Below, in pieces: positions 26,957 through 34,629 of a stretch of 64,000 nucleotides of DNA. The stretch comes from Rhizobium sp. Root1334 (GTDB lineage Bacteria > Pseudomonadota > Alphaproteobacteria > Rhizobiales > Rhizobiaceae). The stretch covers positions 190,053 to 254,052 of the forward strand of contig NZ_LMEY01000001.1 in the NCBI RefSeq assembly GCF_001426665.1, read 5' to 3'. Made by a program: the position numbers and the translations under genes. Each line of letters opens with the position of its first letter. Position 1 is the stretch's first letter. The notes under the pieces are model-generated. The model saw only the letters and a list, made by a program, of their open reading frames with translations, had not been told where the DNA came from and searched no databases.

Positions 26957-29179
26957 TCAGCTCTTTTTCGCCAGCCGGTCGATCGCGTTCTGTGTGGCGG
27001 CACCGAAATCACCATCCAGTGGGCCGCTGTAATAGCCGCGATCCTTGAGCAACGCCTGGATTTCCTTGCGGAAGGCGGGCGTGAAATTATCCGGGGATGT
27101 CTTCAGTTCTTCAAGTTTGGCCGGATCGCCGCCCTCGACGCTGGCCGCAGCCCAGCGCACTGCCTCTTTTGGATCCGCCTTCGTACCCAACCCCCAGTCA
27201 TAGAGGCGGCTCAGATTGCCCATGGCATAAGCGCTTCCGGCGTTGGACGCCATTTCATACCAGTTGCGAGCCTGCGCATAGTCCTGCGGCACGGCCTTGC
27301 CGTCATCATAGAACCAGCCGAGCAGTGCCATCGAATAGGCGTCGCCGACATTGGCTGCCTTTTCGTACCAGACCTTTGCCTGGGTATAATCCTGTGGCGT
27401 GCCGAGACCATTCTGATAGGCCCAACCGAGCGACGACATCGCATTGGCATCGCCGCCTTCGGCCGCCTTCTGGTACCAGGAGAGCGACTGGTCGAGATCT
27501 TTTTCAACCCCGTTGCCCTCGCGATAGAACCAGCCAAGGGTCGCCATGGCATTGGCGTAGCCCTGATTGGCCGAGAGTTGGTACCATTTCAGCGATTCCG
27601 CGTAATCCTGCGGAACGCTGCCATAGCCATCGCGATAGAGCCAGCCGAGCGATGCCTGGGCGTAGGAATTGCCGTTATTGGCGGCGTGCTCGAACATTTC
27701 CTTGCCCTTGTCGACATCGACGGGACCATCGGTGCCGTAGATCGAGAACCAGGCGAGGTTCGTCAGTCCATACATATTGCCGCCGTCGGCTGCCTTTTGA
27801 TAGTTGCTGCGGGCATCGACGTAATTGCGCCCGGCGTCCTGGGCACGGCCGAGCATGTTGACGAGCATCATATCGTCGGGGTTTTCGTTGACCGCCTGGG
27901 CGCAGGCGGTGAGCGCGCGCGCCGAATCGATCTTGAGGAAATTGACGCCGAGGAAGCCAGGCATCGATTGCGGTTCGCCGGCGAGCAGATAGCAATCACG
28001 CGAAGCCTGCGTATCCTTGCCTGTCCGGGAAATATTCAAGCCCTTCTTCGGCTCGAGCGCCGCGATTTGGGTCTCCGCTTCCACTCTGTGCTTGCTGTCC
28101 GGATACCGTTCAACGAAACGGGTGAGCGCTGCTCCATCGGTCGACTGCTTGAGCGCCTCCCAGGCGATTTCATCCGGCGTCACCGCGGTCTGCGCTGCCT
28201 CATCCAGCAGCTTCAGCTTCTTTTCCGCCAGCATCTTGTAGACCGGATCAGTGCCATGCTTGGCCAAAAACACCTCGATCAGGTCTTTATCGGCAAGATC
28301 GCGGATATTCTGCCAGTCCGCCGCCGCAGCAGACTGGCCGTTCGGCGAGACTTCCTGCGTGTTGCCGTTATTGGTGATGTTGATGTTCACTTCCTTGATA
28401 TTGAGGAAGATCTGCGCGCCGCCGAGCGATCCATAGACGAACGGCTCCTGTTCGCGGTTGGTCGCCGTCACCACGTCATCACGAACCTTGCCGAGCGCGA
28501 TGCGCACATCAACGCCGGGTTCGGTCAGATATTTCGCCAACGCTGTCGCAAACGGGCTGTTCTTTCCCTCTCCGTCCATCGCCACCGTACCGGCCTTCGA
28601 GGCGAAGGCCACCAGGAGGTCGGCCGATTCAGGCTCAACACGTGCCAGACCACGGCTGACGGCGCGGGTGGAGATCGAGCGGCTCATCGATTGTTCGAAG
28701 GGATTGTTGCGGCAGGCGTCGAGAATAACCAGTTTCAGACGTGTCGCGCCTTCCAGCGAGCGCTGCACGCGGTCGAGCGGGATTGCCTCGTCTTCGACAT
28801 CCTTGTCGGTCTTCAGGCTGACATCGACCGGAAGCAGAAAGTTCTCGCCGTTCATCTCCATGCCGTGGCCGGAATAATAGATGATGGCGACATCAGCGCC
28901 GGCGGCAGTGTCCTCGAAGTCGCGCAGTGCACGGACCATCGAGGCGCGGTCGAGATCGTGCACCGCCGTCACCATATCGAAACCCGCCTCTTCGAACGAA
29001 GCCTTCATCAACTCGACATCGTTGGCCGGGTTGTTCAGCTGCGATGTCGCCTCGTATTTCTCGTTTCCGATCAGAAGCGCGACGCGTTTTGCCGCTTCGG
29101 CAGAACCGGCCTGAAACACGACAACCGACAGCGCCAGAACGAAGATGGGCAGCCAGCCGTGGAAATAACGCTTGAACAT
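26957..29179 (-). CDS. secreted caspase-like protein with Sel1 repeats
   Basis: The 740-residue product begins with a signal peptide (MFKRYFHGWL, hydrophobic core, cleavage near AEA/AKR at 27-30). A caspase-p20 (peptidase C14) domain spans about 31-270, with catalytic H105 in YYSGHGMEMNG and C156 in LVILDACRNNPF. A linker region (about 280-440) is followed by six Sel1-type repeats of about 36 residues (about 470-690) and a C-terminal peptidoglycan-binding-like segment (EIQALLKDRGYYSGPLDGDFG). GGAGGGG lies before the ATG at 29179; an in-frame start at 29350 is not supported. It should act in the periplasm, possibly at the cell wall. The substrate is unknown. Confidence 0.9.
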   Translation of the reverse strand: MFKRYFHGWLPIFVLALSVVVFQAGSAEAAKRVALLIGNEKYEATSQLNNPANDVELMKASFEEAGFDMVTAVHDLDRASMVRALRDFEDTAAGADVAIIYYSGHGMEMNGENFLLPVDVSLKTDKDVEDEAIPLDRVQRSLEGATRLKLVILDACRNNPFEQSMSRSISTRAVSRGLARVEPESADLLVAFASKAGTVAMDGEGKNSPFATALAKYLTEPGVDVRIALGKVRDDVVTATNREQEPFVYGSLGGAQIFLNIKEVNINITNNGNTQEVSPNGQSAAAADWQNIRDLADKDLIEVFLAKHGTDPVYKMLAEKKLKLLDEAAQTAVTPDEIAWEALKQSTDGAALTRFVERYPDSKHRVEAETQIAALEPKKGLNISRTGKDTQASRDCYLLAGEPQSMPGFLGVNFLKIDSARALTACAQAVNENPDDMMLVNMLGRAQDAGRNYVDARSNYQKAADGGNMYGLTNLAWFSIYGTDGPVDVDKGKEMFEHAANNGNSYAQASLGWLYRDGYGSVPQDYAESLKWYQLSANQGYANAMATLGWFYREGNGVEKDLDQSLSWYQKAAEGGDANAMSSLGWAYQNGLGTPQDYTQAKVWYEKAANVGDAYSMALLGWFYDDGKAVPQDYAQARNWYEMASNAGSAYAMGNLSRLYDWGLGTKADPKEAVRWAAASVEGGDPAKLEELKTSPDNFTPAFRKEIQALLKDRGYYSGPLDGDFGAATQNAIDRLAKKS

Positions 29180-29509
29180 GATTTTCCCCTCCGCGCTCGT
29201 GCAGTCTGCCGGGGTGTAATGCACCCTTTGAAACTGCGCAAACATGATCCCTGCTTCACCGGGTATTTTCGTTGCCGGCGCGCCTTGCATGAAAGTATTA
29301 CGTATGGGCTGGTGGGTTTCAATGTCCGGTTTCAGGCTTTTTTTAAGCACGCACGAAGACGGAGTTGCGTGACCGCAAGCTCAGAGCAAGGATGGCGACG
29401 GAAACTGCGGCCATAGCAGCATGCGGCGTGGCGAAACGCAGCGCGAACCTGACCCAAAGTTCCAGCATCCAGCAAAACGGCGCGTAGCCGCAGATTTCCG
29501 GAGTTTCCC
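29180..29509. other. divergent intergenic region caspase gene / PilZ-like gene
   Basis: About 330 bases upstream of both the caspase gene (minus) and the first PilZ-like gene (plus). No gene or convincing promoter consensus is visible. Confidence 0.45.
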
Positions 29510-29866
29510 ATGTCGATGGTGATGCATCTCGCCGAGGCAAAACCGGGTCAACTGACCACCAGCTACAAGCACTATTATATAGAGCGTCCGTGCCGCATCC
29601 TTGTGGTCGGGCAGCACCTGAAGACGAAGACGAAATATCAATGCCTGCTGCGCCATATCTCGATCGGCGGCGCCATGGTGGATTTCAACGCCAATATACT
29701 TTTGCCAAAACATTTCTTCCTGCAGATCGACGGCTTCCAGGAGGAGATCGGTTGCTCGCAGGTTCATCGGCACCGGAGCGAACTCGGCGTGCGCTTCAAC
29801 ATGCAGCTGGCGCCGGAATTCCTGAGCCGCCTGATTCGGCTGAACTTTACCAGTGGCCTGATCTGA
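29510..29866 (+). CDS. PilZ-like protein, degenerate motif (copy 1)
   Basis: A 118-residue protein with a PilZ-like beta-barrel pattern. Instead of the canonical RxxxR and [DN]xSxxG c-di-GMP motifs it has ERPCRI (RxxR) and HISIGGAMVDF, so nucleotide binding is doubtful. It shares the pattern LP.H..L.I.G....IGC..V.R and the C-terminal EFL..+IR..F with the protein at 30580, indicating paralogy. A possible alternative start is the second ATG, six bases in. It is followed by the DUF2177 gene after 97 bases. The function is probably signalling or surface-related, but this is inference. Confidence 0.75.
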   Translation: MSMVMHLAEAKPGQLTTSYKHYYIERPCRILVVGQHLKTKTKYQCLLRHISIGGAMVDFNANILLPKHFFLQIDGFQEEIGCSQVHRHRSELGVRFNMQLAPEFLSRLIRLNFTSGLI

Positions 29867-29963
29867 AAGCGGGCCGCTGACCGCAAGGCTTCTCCTATTA
29901 TCGCTCACCGGCAATCCAGACAGGGCTACCAGCCGTAGTAAGGGCGAAAGAGGATCGAGCGTC

Positions 29964-30377
29964 ATGAAAACTGTTTTGATCGCCTACGCGGGAACGCTGG
30001 TGTCCCTGATGATTGCCGACGCCATCTGGCTGGGGCTGGTCGCAAGGGCATTCTATCGAGATCAGCTCGGCGAACTCATGCTGCCATCGCCAAATTTCGC
30101 CATCGCCTCGATTTTCTATGTGTTTTTCGCGATGGCCATCGTTCTCCTGGCCGTCCTGCCAGGAGTGCGGGCCAGCTCTCTCCTCACCGCGCTCGGATAT
30201 GGTGCTGTTCTCGGCCTTGCTGCTTACGGCACCTACGACATTACCAATCTGGCGACATTGAAGGGCTGGCCGCCGATTGTCAGTCTGGTCGATATGGCCT
30301 GGGGAACCTTTGTCACCGCGTTTTCGGCAAGCTGTGGCCTGCTAACCTGCAGCTATCTTGCCGATCCGATGTCCTGA
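29964..30377 (+). CDS. DUF2177 family membrane protein
   Basis: A 137-residue protein with four predicted transmembrane helices (about 3-22, 45-68, 75-95 and 105-130). The conserved features are the DAIWLG motif (IADAIWLGLVARAFYRDQLG) and AAYGTYDITNLATLKGW, the signature of DUF2177, a family of unknown function. It lies between the two PilZ-like genes on the same strand, perhaps in one unit with the first. Confidence 0.87.
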   Translation: MKTVLIAYAGTLVSLMIADAIWLGLVARAFYRDQLGELMLPSPNFAIASIFYVFFAMAIVLLAVLPGVRASSLLTALGYGAVLGLAAYGTYDITNLATLKGWPPIVSLVDMAWGTFVTAFSASCGLLTCSYLADPMS

Positions 30378-30579
30378 TTCGTGACGCAGTGACCGGCAGA
30401 ATGCATCAATTTCTACCCTCATTAAAACTTTAGGGAATGTTTTCAAAGGATTGCAATATCCCTGACCGATCCTGCATTCATCGCACACTGCCCTCATGAG
30501 GAGGATAAGAGCGGTGAACGCAAACGATGCGGCAGATGTGGATCAATCATCCAGGCCGATCGCTATCGAGGGAGTGACG

Positions 30580-30948
30580 ATGCAGAACTCGACGATGTAT
30601 TCGGTGGTCAGTTCCAAGCTGTACGAACAGCGTTTCGAACGTTTTGTGATCGGACAGGCCGGTACGTTGATGGCAGTCAAGCCTGGGCTCGGCGGCGTCT
30701 CGACCCGAACCTGCAAGATGACAGAGATTTCTCGCGGGGGCGCCAGCTTCGTCGTCAATACGACGATCGGCCTTCCCCAGCACTATTATCTGACCATCGT
30801 CGGAACCAAGAAGCGAATCGGCTGTGCTGAGGTCTACCGGCGCGACAACCGGATTCAGGTGCATTTCATCAAACCGATCGATGAGGAATTCCTGCATCAG
30901 ATCGTCCGTTACGAATTCTTCACCGGCGGCGAAGTGAAGAAGCACTAG
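30580..30948 (+). CDS. PilZ-like protein, degenerate motif (copy 2)
   Basis: A 122-residue PilZ-like protein, paralogous to the one at 29510. It has RFERFVIG (RxxR) and EISRGGASFVV in place of the canonical c-di-GMP-binding motifs, then GLPQHYYLTIVG, RIGCAEVYRR and EFLHQIVRYEF. GAGGGAG lies six bases before the ATG at 30580. In-frame alternatives are GTG 30514 (AGGAGG upstream) and ATG 30496; the extra residues are polar and not family-like. The stop codon is the first of three tandem CACTAG units. Confidence 0.75.
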   Translation: MQNSTMYSVVSSKLYEQRFERFVIGQAGTLMAVKPGLGGVSTRTCKMTEISRGGASFVVNTTIGLPQHYYLTIVGTKKRIGCAEVYRRDNRIQVHFIKPIDEEFLHQIVRYEFFTGGEVKKH

Positions 30949-30972
30949 CACTAGCACTAGCGCCAGCGCCAA
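30943..30972 (+). repeat. CACTAG tandem repeat at gene end
   Basis: CACTAG occurs three times in a row (30943-30960), followed by the related CGCCAG and CGCCAA. The first TAG is the stop codon of the PilZ-like gene. The repeats preserve in-frame TAG codons, so readthrough would meet further stops. Confidence 0.8.
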
Positions 30973-31089
30973 TTCGAGCATGCCTTGCCAGGAATGTGGT
31001 CTCTCGCGCGATGGATTTGGTTTCCATGACTGCGAATCCTCGCTAATCTCCGCCACGATTTCATTCGTCGTCAGGCTCGATATTCAGCA

Positions 31090-32211
31090 ATGTCCGCATT
31101 CTCCAGATTTACCCCGCTCGTCACCTCGCTTCCCTCCACCATTCCCTTTGTCGGGCCTGAAGCGATCGAGCGTCAGCGTGACCGCCCGATCGCAGCGCGA
31201 ATCGGCGCCAATGAGAGCGGCTTTGGCCCGGCTCCATCGGTGCTGTCGGCGATGGCGGCGGCCGCCGCAGGGGTCTGGCAATATAATGACCCGGAAAATT
31301 TCGAGCTGAAGAAATCGCTTGCCGCCCATCTGGGTACCGGGGCGGAAAACATCGCCATCGGTGAAGGCATCGACGGCCTGCTCGGGCAGATCGTTCGCAT
31401 GGTGATCGAGCCCGGAATGCCGGTTGTCACCTCGCTTGGCGGCTATCCTACATTCAATTTCCATGTCGCGGGGCATGGCGGCCGGCTGGTGACGGTTCCC
31501 TATGTCAACGACCGCGAAGATCTCGACGGGCTGCTGGCCGCCGTCAAACGCGAAAATGCGCCGTTGGTCTATTTCGCCAATCCCGACAACCCGATGGGCA
31601 GCTGGTGGGACGCAGACAGCGTTATTGCCTTCGCAAGAGCCTTGCCCGAGACCTGCCTTCTCATCCTCGACGAGGCCTATGGCGAAACCGCCCCGGCGGG
31701 CACCATTCCCCCGATCGCCTCATTGATCGACATGCCGAACATCGTCCGTACCCGGACCTTCTCCAAGGCTTATGGCTTGGCGGGAGCCCGTGTCGGGTAT
31801 GTCATCGGTACGCCGGGAACCGCACAGGCCTTCGACAAGATCCGCAACCATTTCGGCATGAACAGGATCGGGACCGCTGCGGCTATCGCAGCGCTGGCGG
31901 ACAAGGACTATCTGGCCGAGGTTCTGGAAAAAATTGCCGCCTCACGCGGCAGGATCGCCGAAATCGCTGATAGCAACGGACTGAAGCCCCTGCCTTCGGC
32001 AACGAATTTCGTGACGATTGATTGCGGCAAGGATGCCGTCTTTGCCCGCGCCATCGTTGACGGGCTTATGGCCGACCACGGCGTTTTCATCCGCATGCCG
32101 GGTGTTGCGCCCCTGAACCGTTGTATCCGCATCAGCACCGGGCCGGAGGCGGACATGGCGCTTCTGGAGGAAGCTTTGCCGAAAGTTCTGGAATCGCTCG
32201 GCAGGCAGTAG
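31090..32211 (+). CDS. PLP-dependent aminotransferase, HisC-like
   Basis: A 373-residue fold-type I aminotransferase resembling histidinol-phosphate aminotransferase. Visible PLP-site residues are N164/N167 (YFANPDNPMG), D194 and Y197 (LDEAYGE), the Schiff-base lysine K226 in TRTFSKAYGLAGARVGY, and the substrate-binding arginine in IRISTGPE near the end. It probably transaminates an aromatic or histidinol-phosphate-like amino acid. It is away from any his genes, so it may be a second copy with another substrate. No strong ribosome site precedes the ATG. Confidence 0.88.
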   Translation: MSAFSRFTPLVTSLPSTIPFVGPEAIERQRDRPIAARIGANESGFGPAPSVLSAMAAAAAGVWQYNDPENFELKKSLAAHLGTGAENIAIGEGIDGLLGQIVRMVIEPGMPVVTSLGGYPTFNFHVAGHGGRLVTVPYVNDREDLDGLLAAVKRENAPLVYFANPDNPMGSWWDADSVIAFARALPETCLLILDEAYGETAPAGTIPPIASLIDMPNIVRTRTFSKAYGLAGARVGYVIGTPGTAQAFDKIRNHFGMNRIGTAAAIAALADKDYLAEVLEKIAASRGRIAEIADSNGLKPLPSATNFVTIDCGKDAVFARAIVDGLMADHGVFIRMPGVAPLNRCIRISTGPEADMALLEEALPKVLESLGRQ

Positions 32212-32272
32212 AAACCGCGCCCCATCTTCGGAGGTCTCGGTCCCTACCGCCTGTCGTCGATGCAATCCTGTT

Positions 32273-32539
32273 TCAATGCACTGTCATCCATTCGCGGGCG
32301 GCGCGCAGGGCCGTGGCGAGGTCGGTCTTGTTCATGGTCATCGCCAGATCGGCACGCAGCGCTGCTGCCCGGTCCGATCCCTTGATGGCCGCGATGTTCA
32401 GCCATTTGTGCGCGGCGACGAGATCGACATCGCAACCACGTCCGGTTGCATACATCAAGCCCATTTCACAAAAGACGTCCGCGCGGTTTTCGCCACCCAT
32501 TGTGGCATCCGAAGCATTCTGAATGTCAAAGCGTGCCAT
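32273..32539 (-). CDS. small Sel1-repeat protein
   Basis: An 88-residue protein with one to two Sel1-like units: FCEMGLMYATGRGCDVDLVAAHKWLNIAA fits the repeat well, followed by KGSDRAAALRADLAMTM. It has no signal peptide, so it is probably a cytoplasmic adaptor-like protein. It lies convergent to the aminotransferase gene and ends 61 bases from it. The function is unknown; similar short proteins occur across rhizobia. Confidence 0.8.
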   Translation of the reverse strand: MARFDIQNASDATMGGENRADVFCEMGLMYATGRGCDVDLVAAHKWLNIAAIKGSDRAAALRADLAMTMNKTDLATALRAAREWMTVH

Positions 32540-33078
32540 TGTCTCTGTCCCTGTTTACCTGGTTTGTTACGTCGGTAGTCCCTGTTTTATCTGCCTTTTT
32601 GAGGCTCCTTTAAGGGGCCGCCGTCTTGTGCGGCTTTGGCCCCCTGAAGGATGTCGGCGGGGTGTTTTTCCCTGCTCGTCTTATGGGTCTGAATATGCAG
32701 CAGCGGTTTCAATACACGCTTAAAATGCATGATTAATGTGAGGCAAACAAAGTTCAAACGATTGGTAAACTTGGGTTTTTGTTAAACATCGGACTGACCG
32801 GAAACGCTGGCTTTTGCCTCAATCTTTACGGAAAATTCAGACGCCGATTTCAACCAATCGCTAACCACGCAAAACGGTCGCATGTTGGGCCTTGCGGAAA
32901 GAGACGGCGCAACAAGCCGCATTTTGCTCGATCCCTTCATCGCAAAACCAGTGACTTCCGTATTTACGTTTACGTCCGCGTAAGTTATTTTCCGGAAATT
33001 GAGCGGTGAGGAGACCGACTCTGACAACCTTTCGCCCGGAACCATCGGGTGTCCGGCGAATTTTACGGGAGGGACATG
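32540..33078. other. divergent intergenic region Sel1 gene / DUF2147 gene
   Basis: A 539-base gap upstream of both flanking genes. I see no convincing coding sequence. It holds a 20-bp palindrome at 32964-32983 that matches one upstream of the ETF-ubiquinone oxidoreductase gene. Confidence 0.5.
32964..32983 (+). promoter_or_regulatory. MerR-type operator-like palindrome A
   Basis: TTACGTTTACGTCCGCGTAA is a 20-bp imperfect palindrome, 95 bases upstream of the DUF2147 start. It is identical in 16 of 20 positions to the site at 47184-47203 (read on the minus strand). From memory the ACGTTTACGT core resembles sites of the MerR-family regulator LiuR. Confidence 0.5.
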
Positions 33079-33420
33079 ATGATTCGTACATTGATACTTG
33101 CGGTAGCCATGACAATGGCCACGGCAGCGTCCGGCTTCGCCGCCGAACCGATTGTCGGCAATTGGAAGACGGCCAGCGGCGAGACCGCCGTCATCACGTC
33201 CTGCGGCGGCAGCTATTGCATCACGTTGAAGACGGGCAAACATGCCGGCAAGCGCATCGGCAGCATGAGTGGCAGCGGCGACAGCTATTCCGGCGAGATC
33301 ACTGATCCCGCCAACGACAAGACCTACAGTGGCAATGCATCGATCAGCGGCGCCTCGCTGAAAATGCAGGGCTGCGTTCTCAAGGTTCTCTGCAAGTCGC
33401 AGACCTGGACACGGATGTAA
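33079..33420 (+). CDS. DUF2147-like exported protein
   Basis: A 113-residue exported protein. The signal peptide MIRTLILAVAMTMATAASGFA is cleaved before AEPIVGNWKTASGETAVI, the start of a DUF2147-type beta-rich domain (IVGNWKT, GGSYCITLKTGKHAGKRIG, KTYSGNASISGASLKMQGCVL). Four cysteines could form disulfides in the periplasm. GGAGGG lies five bases before the ATG at 33079; the adjacent ATG three bases earlier is too close to it. The function of this family is unknown. A 20-bp palindrome lies upstream. Confidence 0.87.
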   Translation: MIRTLILAVAMTMATAASGFAAEPIVGNWKTASGETAVITSCGGSYCITLKTGKHAGKRIGSMSGSGDSYSGEITDPANDKTYSGNASISGASLKMQGCVLKVLCKSQTWTRM

Positions 33421-33782
33421 TCAAGCTGGACATCCGGTGGCCACGCTGGATTCTGCTCTTGATCTTCGGCGCGCCGCCGCGTCCGGCGCGCCGCCTAGCT
33501 GAACAGAATTGTTTCGGCTGGCCGCCTGCAGGCACTTGTTCTTCCTTCTCCCAAATCAGCAGACCTTTTCTGAACAGCGATGTTCATAATCAGCGCCCGA
33601 TTCTGCTCCTTTGACGCCAGTATGGCTGCCAAACGGCTTTAAGCACCCCTTGAGCGGTTCAGAACGCCGCGAAGATGAACGGGAGATGAACCGAGGTCTC
33701 AGGAAGAGTTCAGTTTGCTTGTGCGAAAACGTCATCATCGAGTTGAACCCCGATCGACACACCAGATCAAACGGACATAGCC
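33421..33782 (+). other. intergenic region after DUF2147 gene
   Basis: About 360 bases between DUF2147 and the first tiny exported protein. Apart from the GC-rich hairpin at 33468-33492 I see no gene or motif; the second half should carry the promoter of the two small genes. Confidence 0.4.
33468..33492 (+). terminator. GC-rich hairpin after DUF2147 gene
   Basis: GGCGCGCCG (33468-33476) pairs with CGGCGCGCC (33484-33492) around a 7-base loop, 48 bases after the stop. There is no T run, so it may be a weak terminator or a stabilising 3' structure. Confidence 0.35.
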
Positions 33783-33956
33783 ATGGACATTCTCGCCCGC
33801 CGCCTCACCATCATCAGCATGCTTATGGTCGTTTTCGCATTGACGCTCGCAGCCGCTGTCAGCGCCGATAGCCAGCGCCGCCGTCACAACTATGCCGGCT
33901 CGATTGCCGACTGCACCGTGCACACCACGAAGTTCTGCGAACAAGCCAAGCTCTAA
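33783..33956 (+). CDS. tiny exported protein, 57 residues
   Basis: An unrecognised small protein: MDILARRLTIISMLMVVFAL has a basic start and a long hydrophobic core, with possible cleavage after VSA, leaving about 29 residues (DSQRRRHNYAG to CEQAKL) with two cysteines. No strong ribosome site is visible. Twelve bases after its stop begins another 57-residue exported protein gene, and the two are probably cotranscribed. Confidence 0.55.
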   Translation: MDILARRLTIISMLMVVFALTLAAAVSADSQRRRHNYAGSIADCTVHTTKFCEQAKL

Positions 33957-33968
33957 GGATCAAAGACG

Positions 33969-34142
33969 ATGTTCTCCCTCACCCATTCCGCAACCATCGC
34001 ACTGCGCATGCTGACGCTCGCAGCCCTTTTGATGGCTCCGATGGGTGCAGTTGCCTACAGCAAGGCCTCCGGCCTTGGTATCGGCAAGCAAGGAGCCGGC
34101 CTTGTCCTTTTCGTCACGCTGCAGCGCCAGTCGATGAGCTGA
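33969..34142 (+). CDS. tiny exported protein, 57 residues
   Basis: An unrecognised small protein. MFSLTHSATIALRMLTLAAL has a hydrophobic core ending in GAVAYS, a plausible signal peptide, then a glycine-rich stretch (GLGIGKQGAGLVLFV). AGGA lies about nine bases before the ATG. It immediately follows the preceding small gene and has exactly the same length, but the sequences are not clearly related. The role is unknown. Confidence 0.5.
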   Translation: MFSLTHSATIALRMLTLAALLMAPMGAVAYSKASGLGIGKQGAGLVLFVTLQRQSMS

Positions 34143-34226
34143 AGCTGCAAGCCTGATTTAAGCTCCGGGTGCGCTTGCACATTTGAACCGACTGCCTTCC
34201 TATAATCAGCTACAGGAAGGAACCCG

Positions 34227-34553
34227 ATGCCCATTTCCGCATTCGCCGTCTATGCCCTTGCCGCTCTTGCGGAGATCGCCGGCTGCTTTGCCTTCTGGGC
34301 CTGGTTGAAGCTCGACAAACCGATCTGGTGGCTCATTCCCGGCGTGGCAAGCCTTGCACTGTTCGCCTGGCTTCTCACTCTTATCGAAACAGCAGCGGCC
34401 GGACGTGCCTATGCGGCCTATGGCGGCATCTACATCGCCGCTTCGCTGGCTTGGTTGTGGATTGTCGAGGGTGTCCGGCCGGATCGATGGGATGCGACCG
34501 GCGTCATTCTCGCCCTTGCCGGCACCGCTATCATCCTTGGCGGACCGCGCTGA
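34227..34553 (+). CDS. ynfA: YnfA/UPF0060 membrane protein
   Basis: A 108-residue inner-membrane protein with four transmembrane helices, of the UPF0060/YnfA family related to small multidrug-resistance exporters. Typical motifs are [32 protein letters not shown] and [16 protein letters not shown] lies before the ATG at 34227, and a TATAAT hexamer lies at 34201-34206. Reports of drug efflux exist for relatives; the substrate here is unknown. Confidence 0.93.
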   Translation: MPISAFAVYALAALAEIAGCFAFWAWLKLDKPIWWLIPGVASLALFAWLLTLIETAAAGRAYAAYGGIYIAASLAWLWIVEGVRPDRWDATGVILALAGTAIILGGPR

Positions 34554-34618
34554 ACGGCTTTTCCTGAACGTGACCTGTGCAATCCAATCTTGTCGTTTGC
34601 TTGTAAAAAACAGCATCC

Positions 34619-34624
34619 TATAAT
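34619..34624 (+). promoter_or_regulatory. amn -10 element, possible leaderless promoter
   Basis: TATAAT lies only six bases before the amn ATG, with a weak -35 (TTGCTT, 34597-34602) 16 bases upstream. Transcription would start at or next to the ATG, and no ribosome binding site is visible, so amn mRNA may be leaderless. Confidence 0.45.
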
Positions 34625-34629
34625 GCCGT

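Noticed and set aside
26927..29416. Open frame of 829 codons on the plus strand
   Set aside because: It lies antisense to the whole caspase-Sel1 gene, which has a signal peptide, intact active site and ribosome site. Long antisense frames are common in GC-rich coding DNA, and this one shows no domain.
32701..32740. TTAA...TTAA pair upstream of the Sel1 gene as a CtrA box
   Set aside because: The half-sites are nine bases apart rather than seven, so it does not fit the consensus.
34201..34206. TATAAT before ynfA as a full sigma-70 promoter
   Set aside because: The nearest -35-like hexamer (TTGCAC at 34175-34180) is 20 bases away, too far for a confident promoter call.
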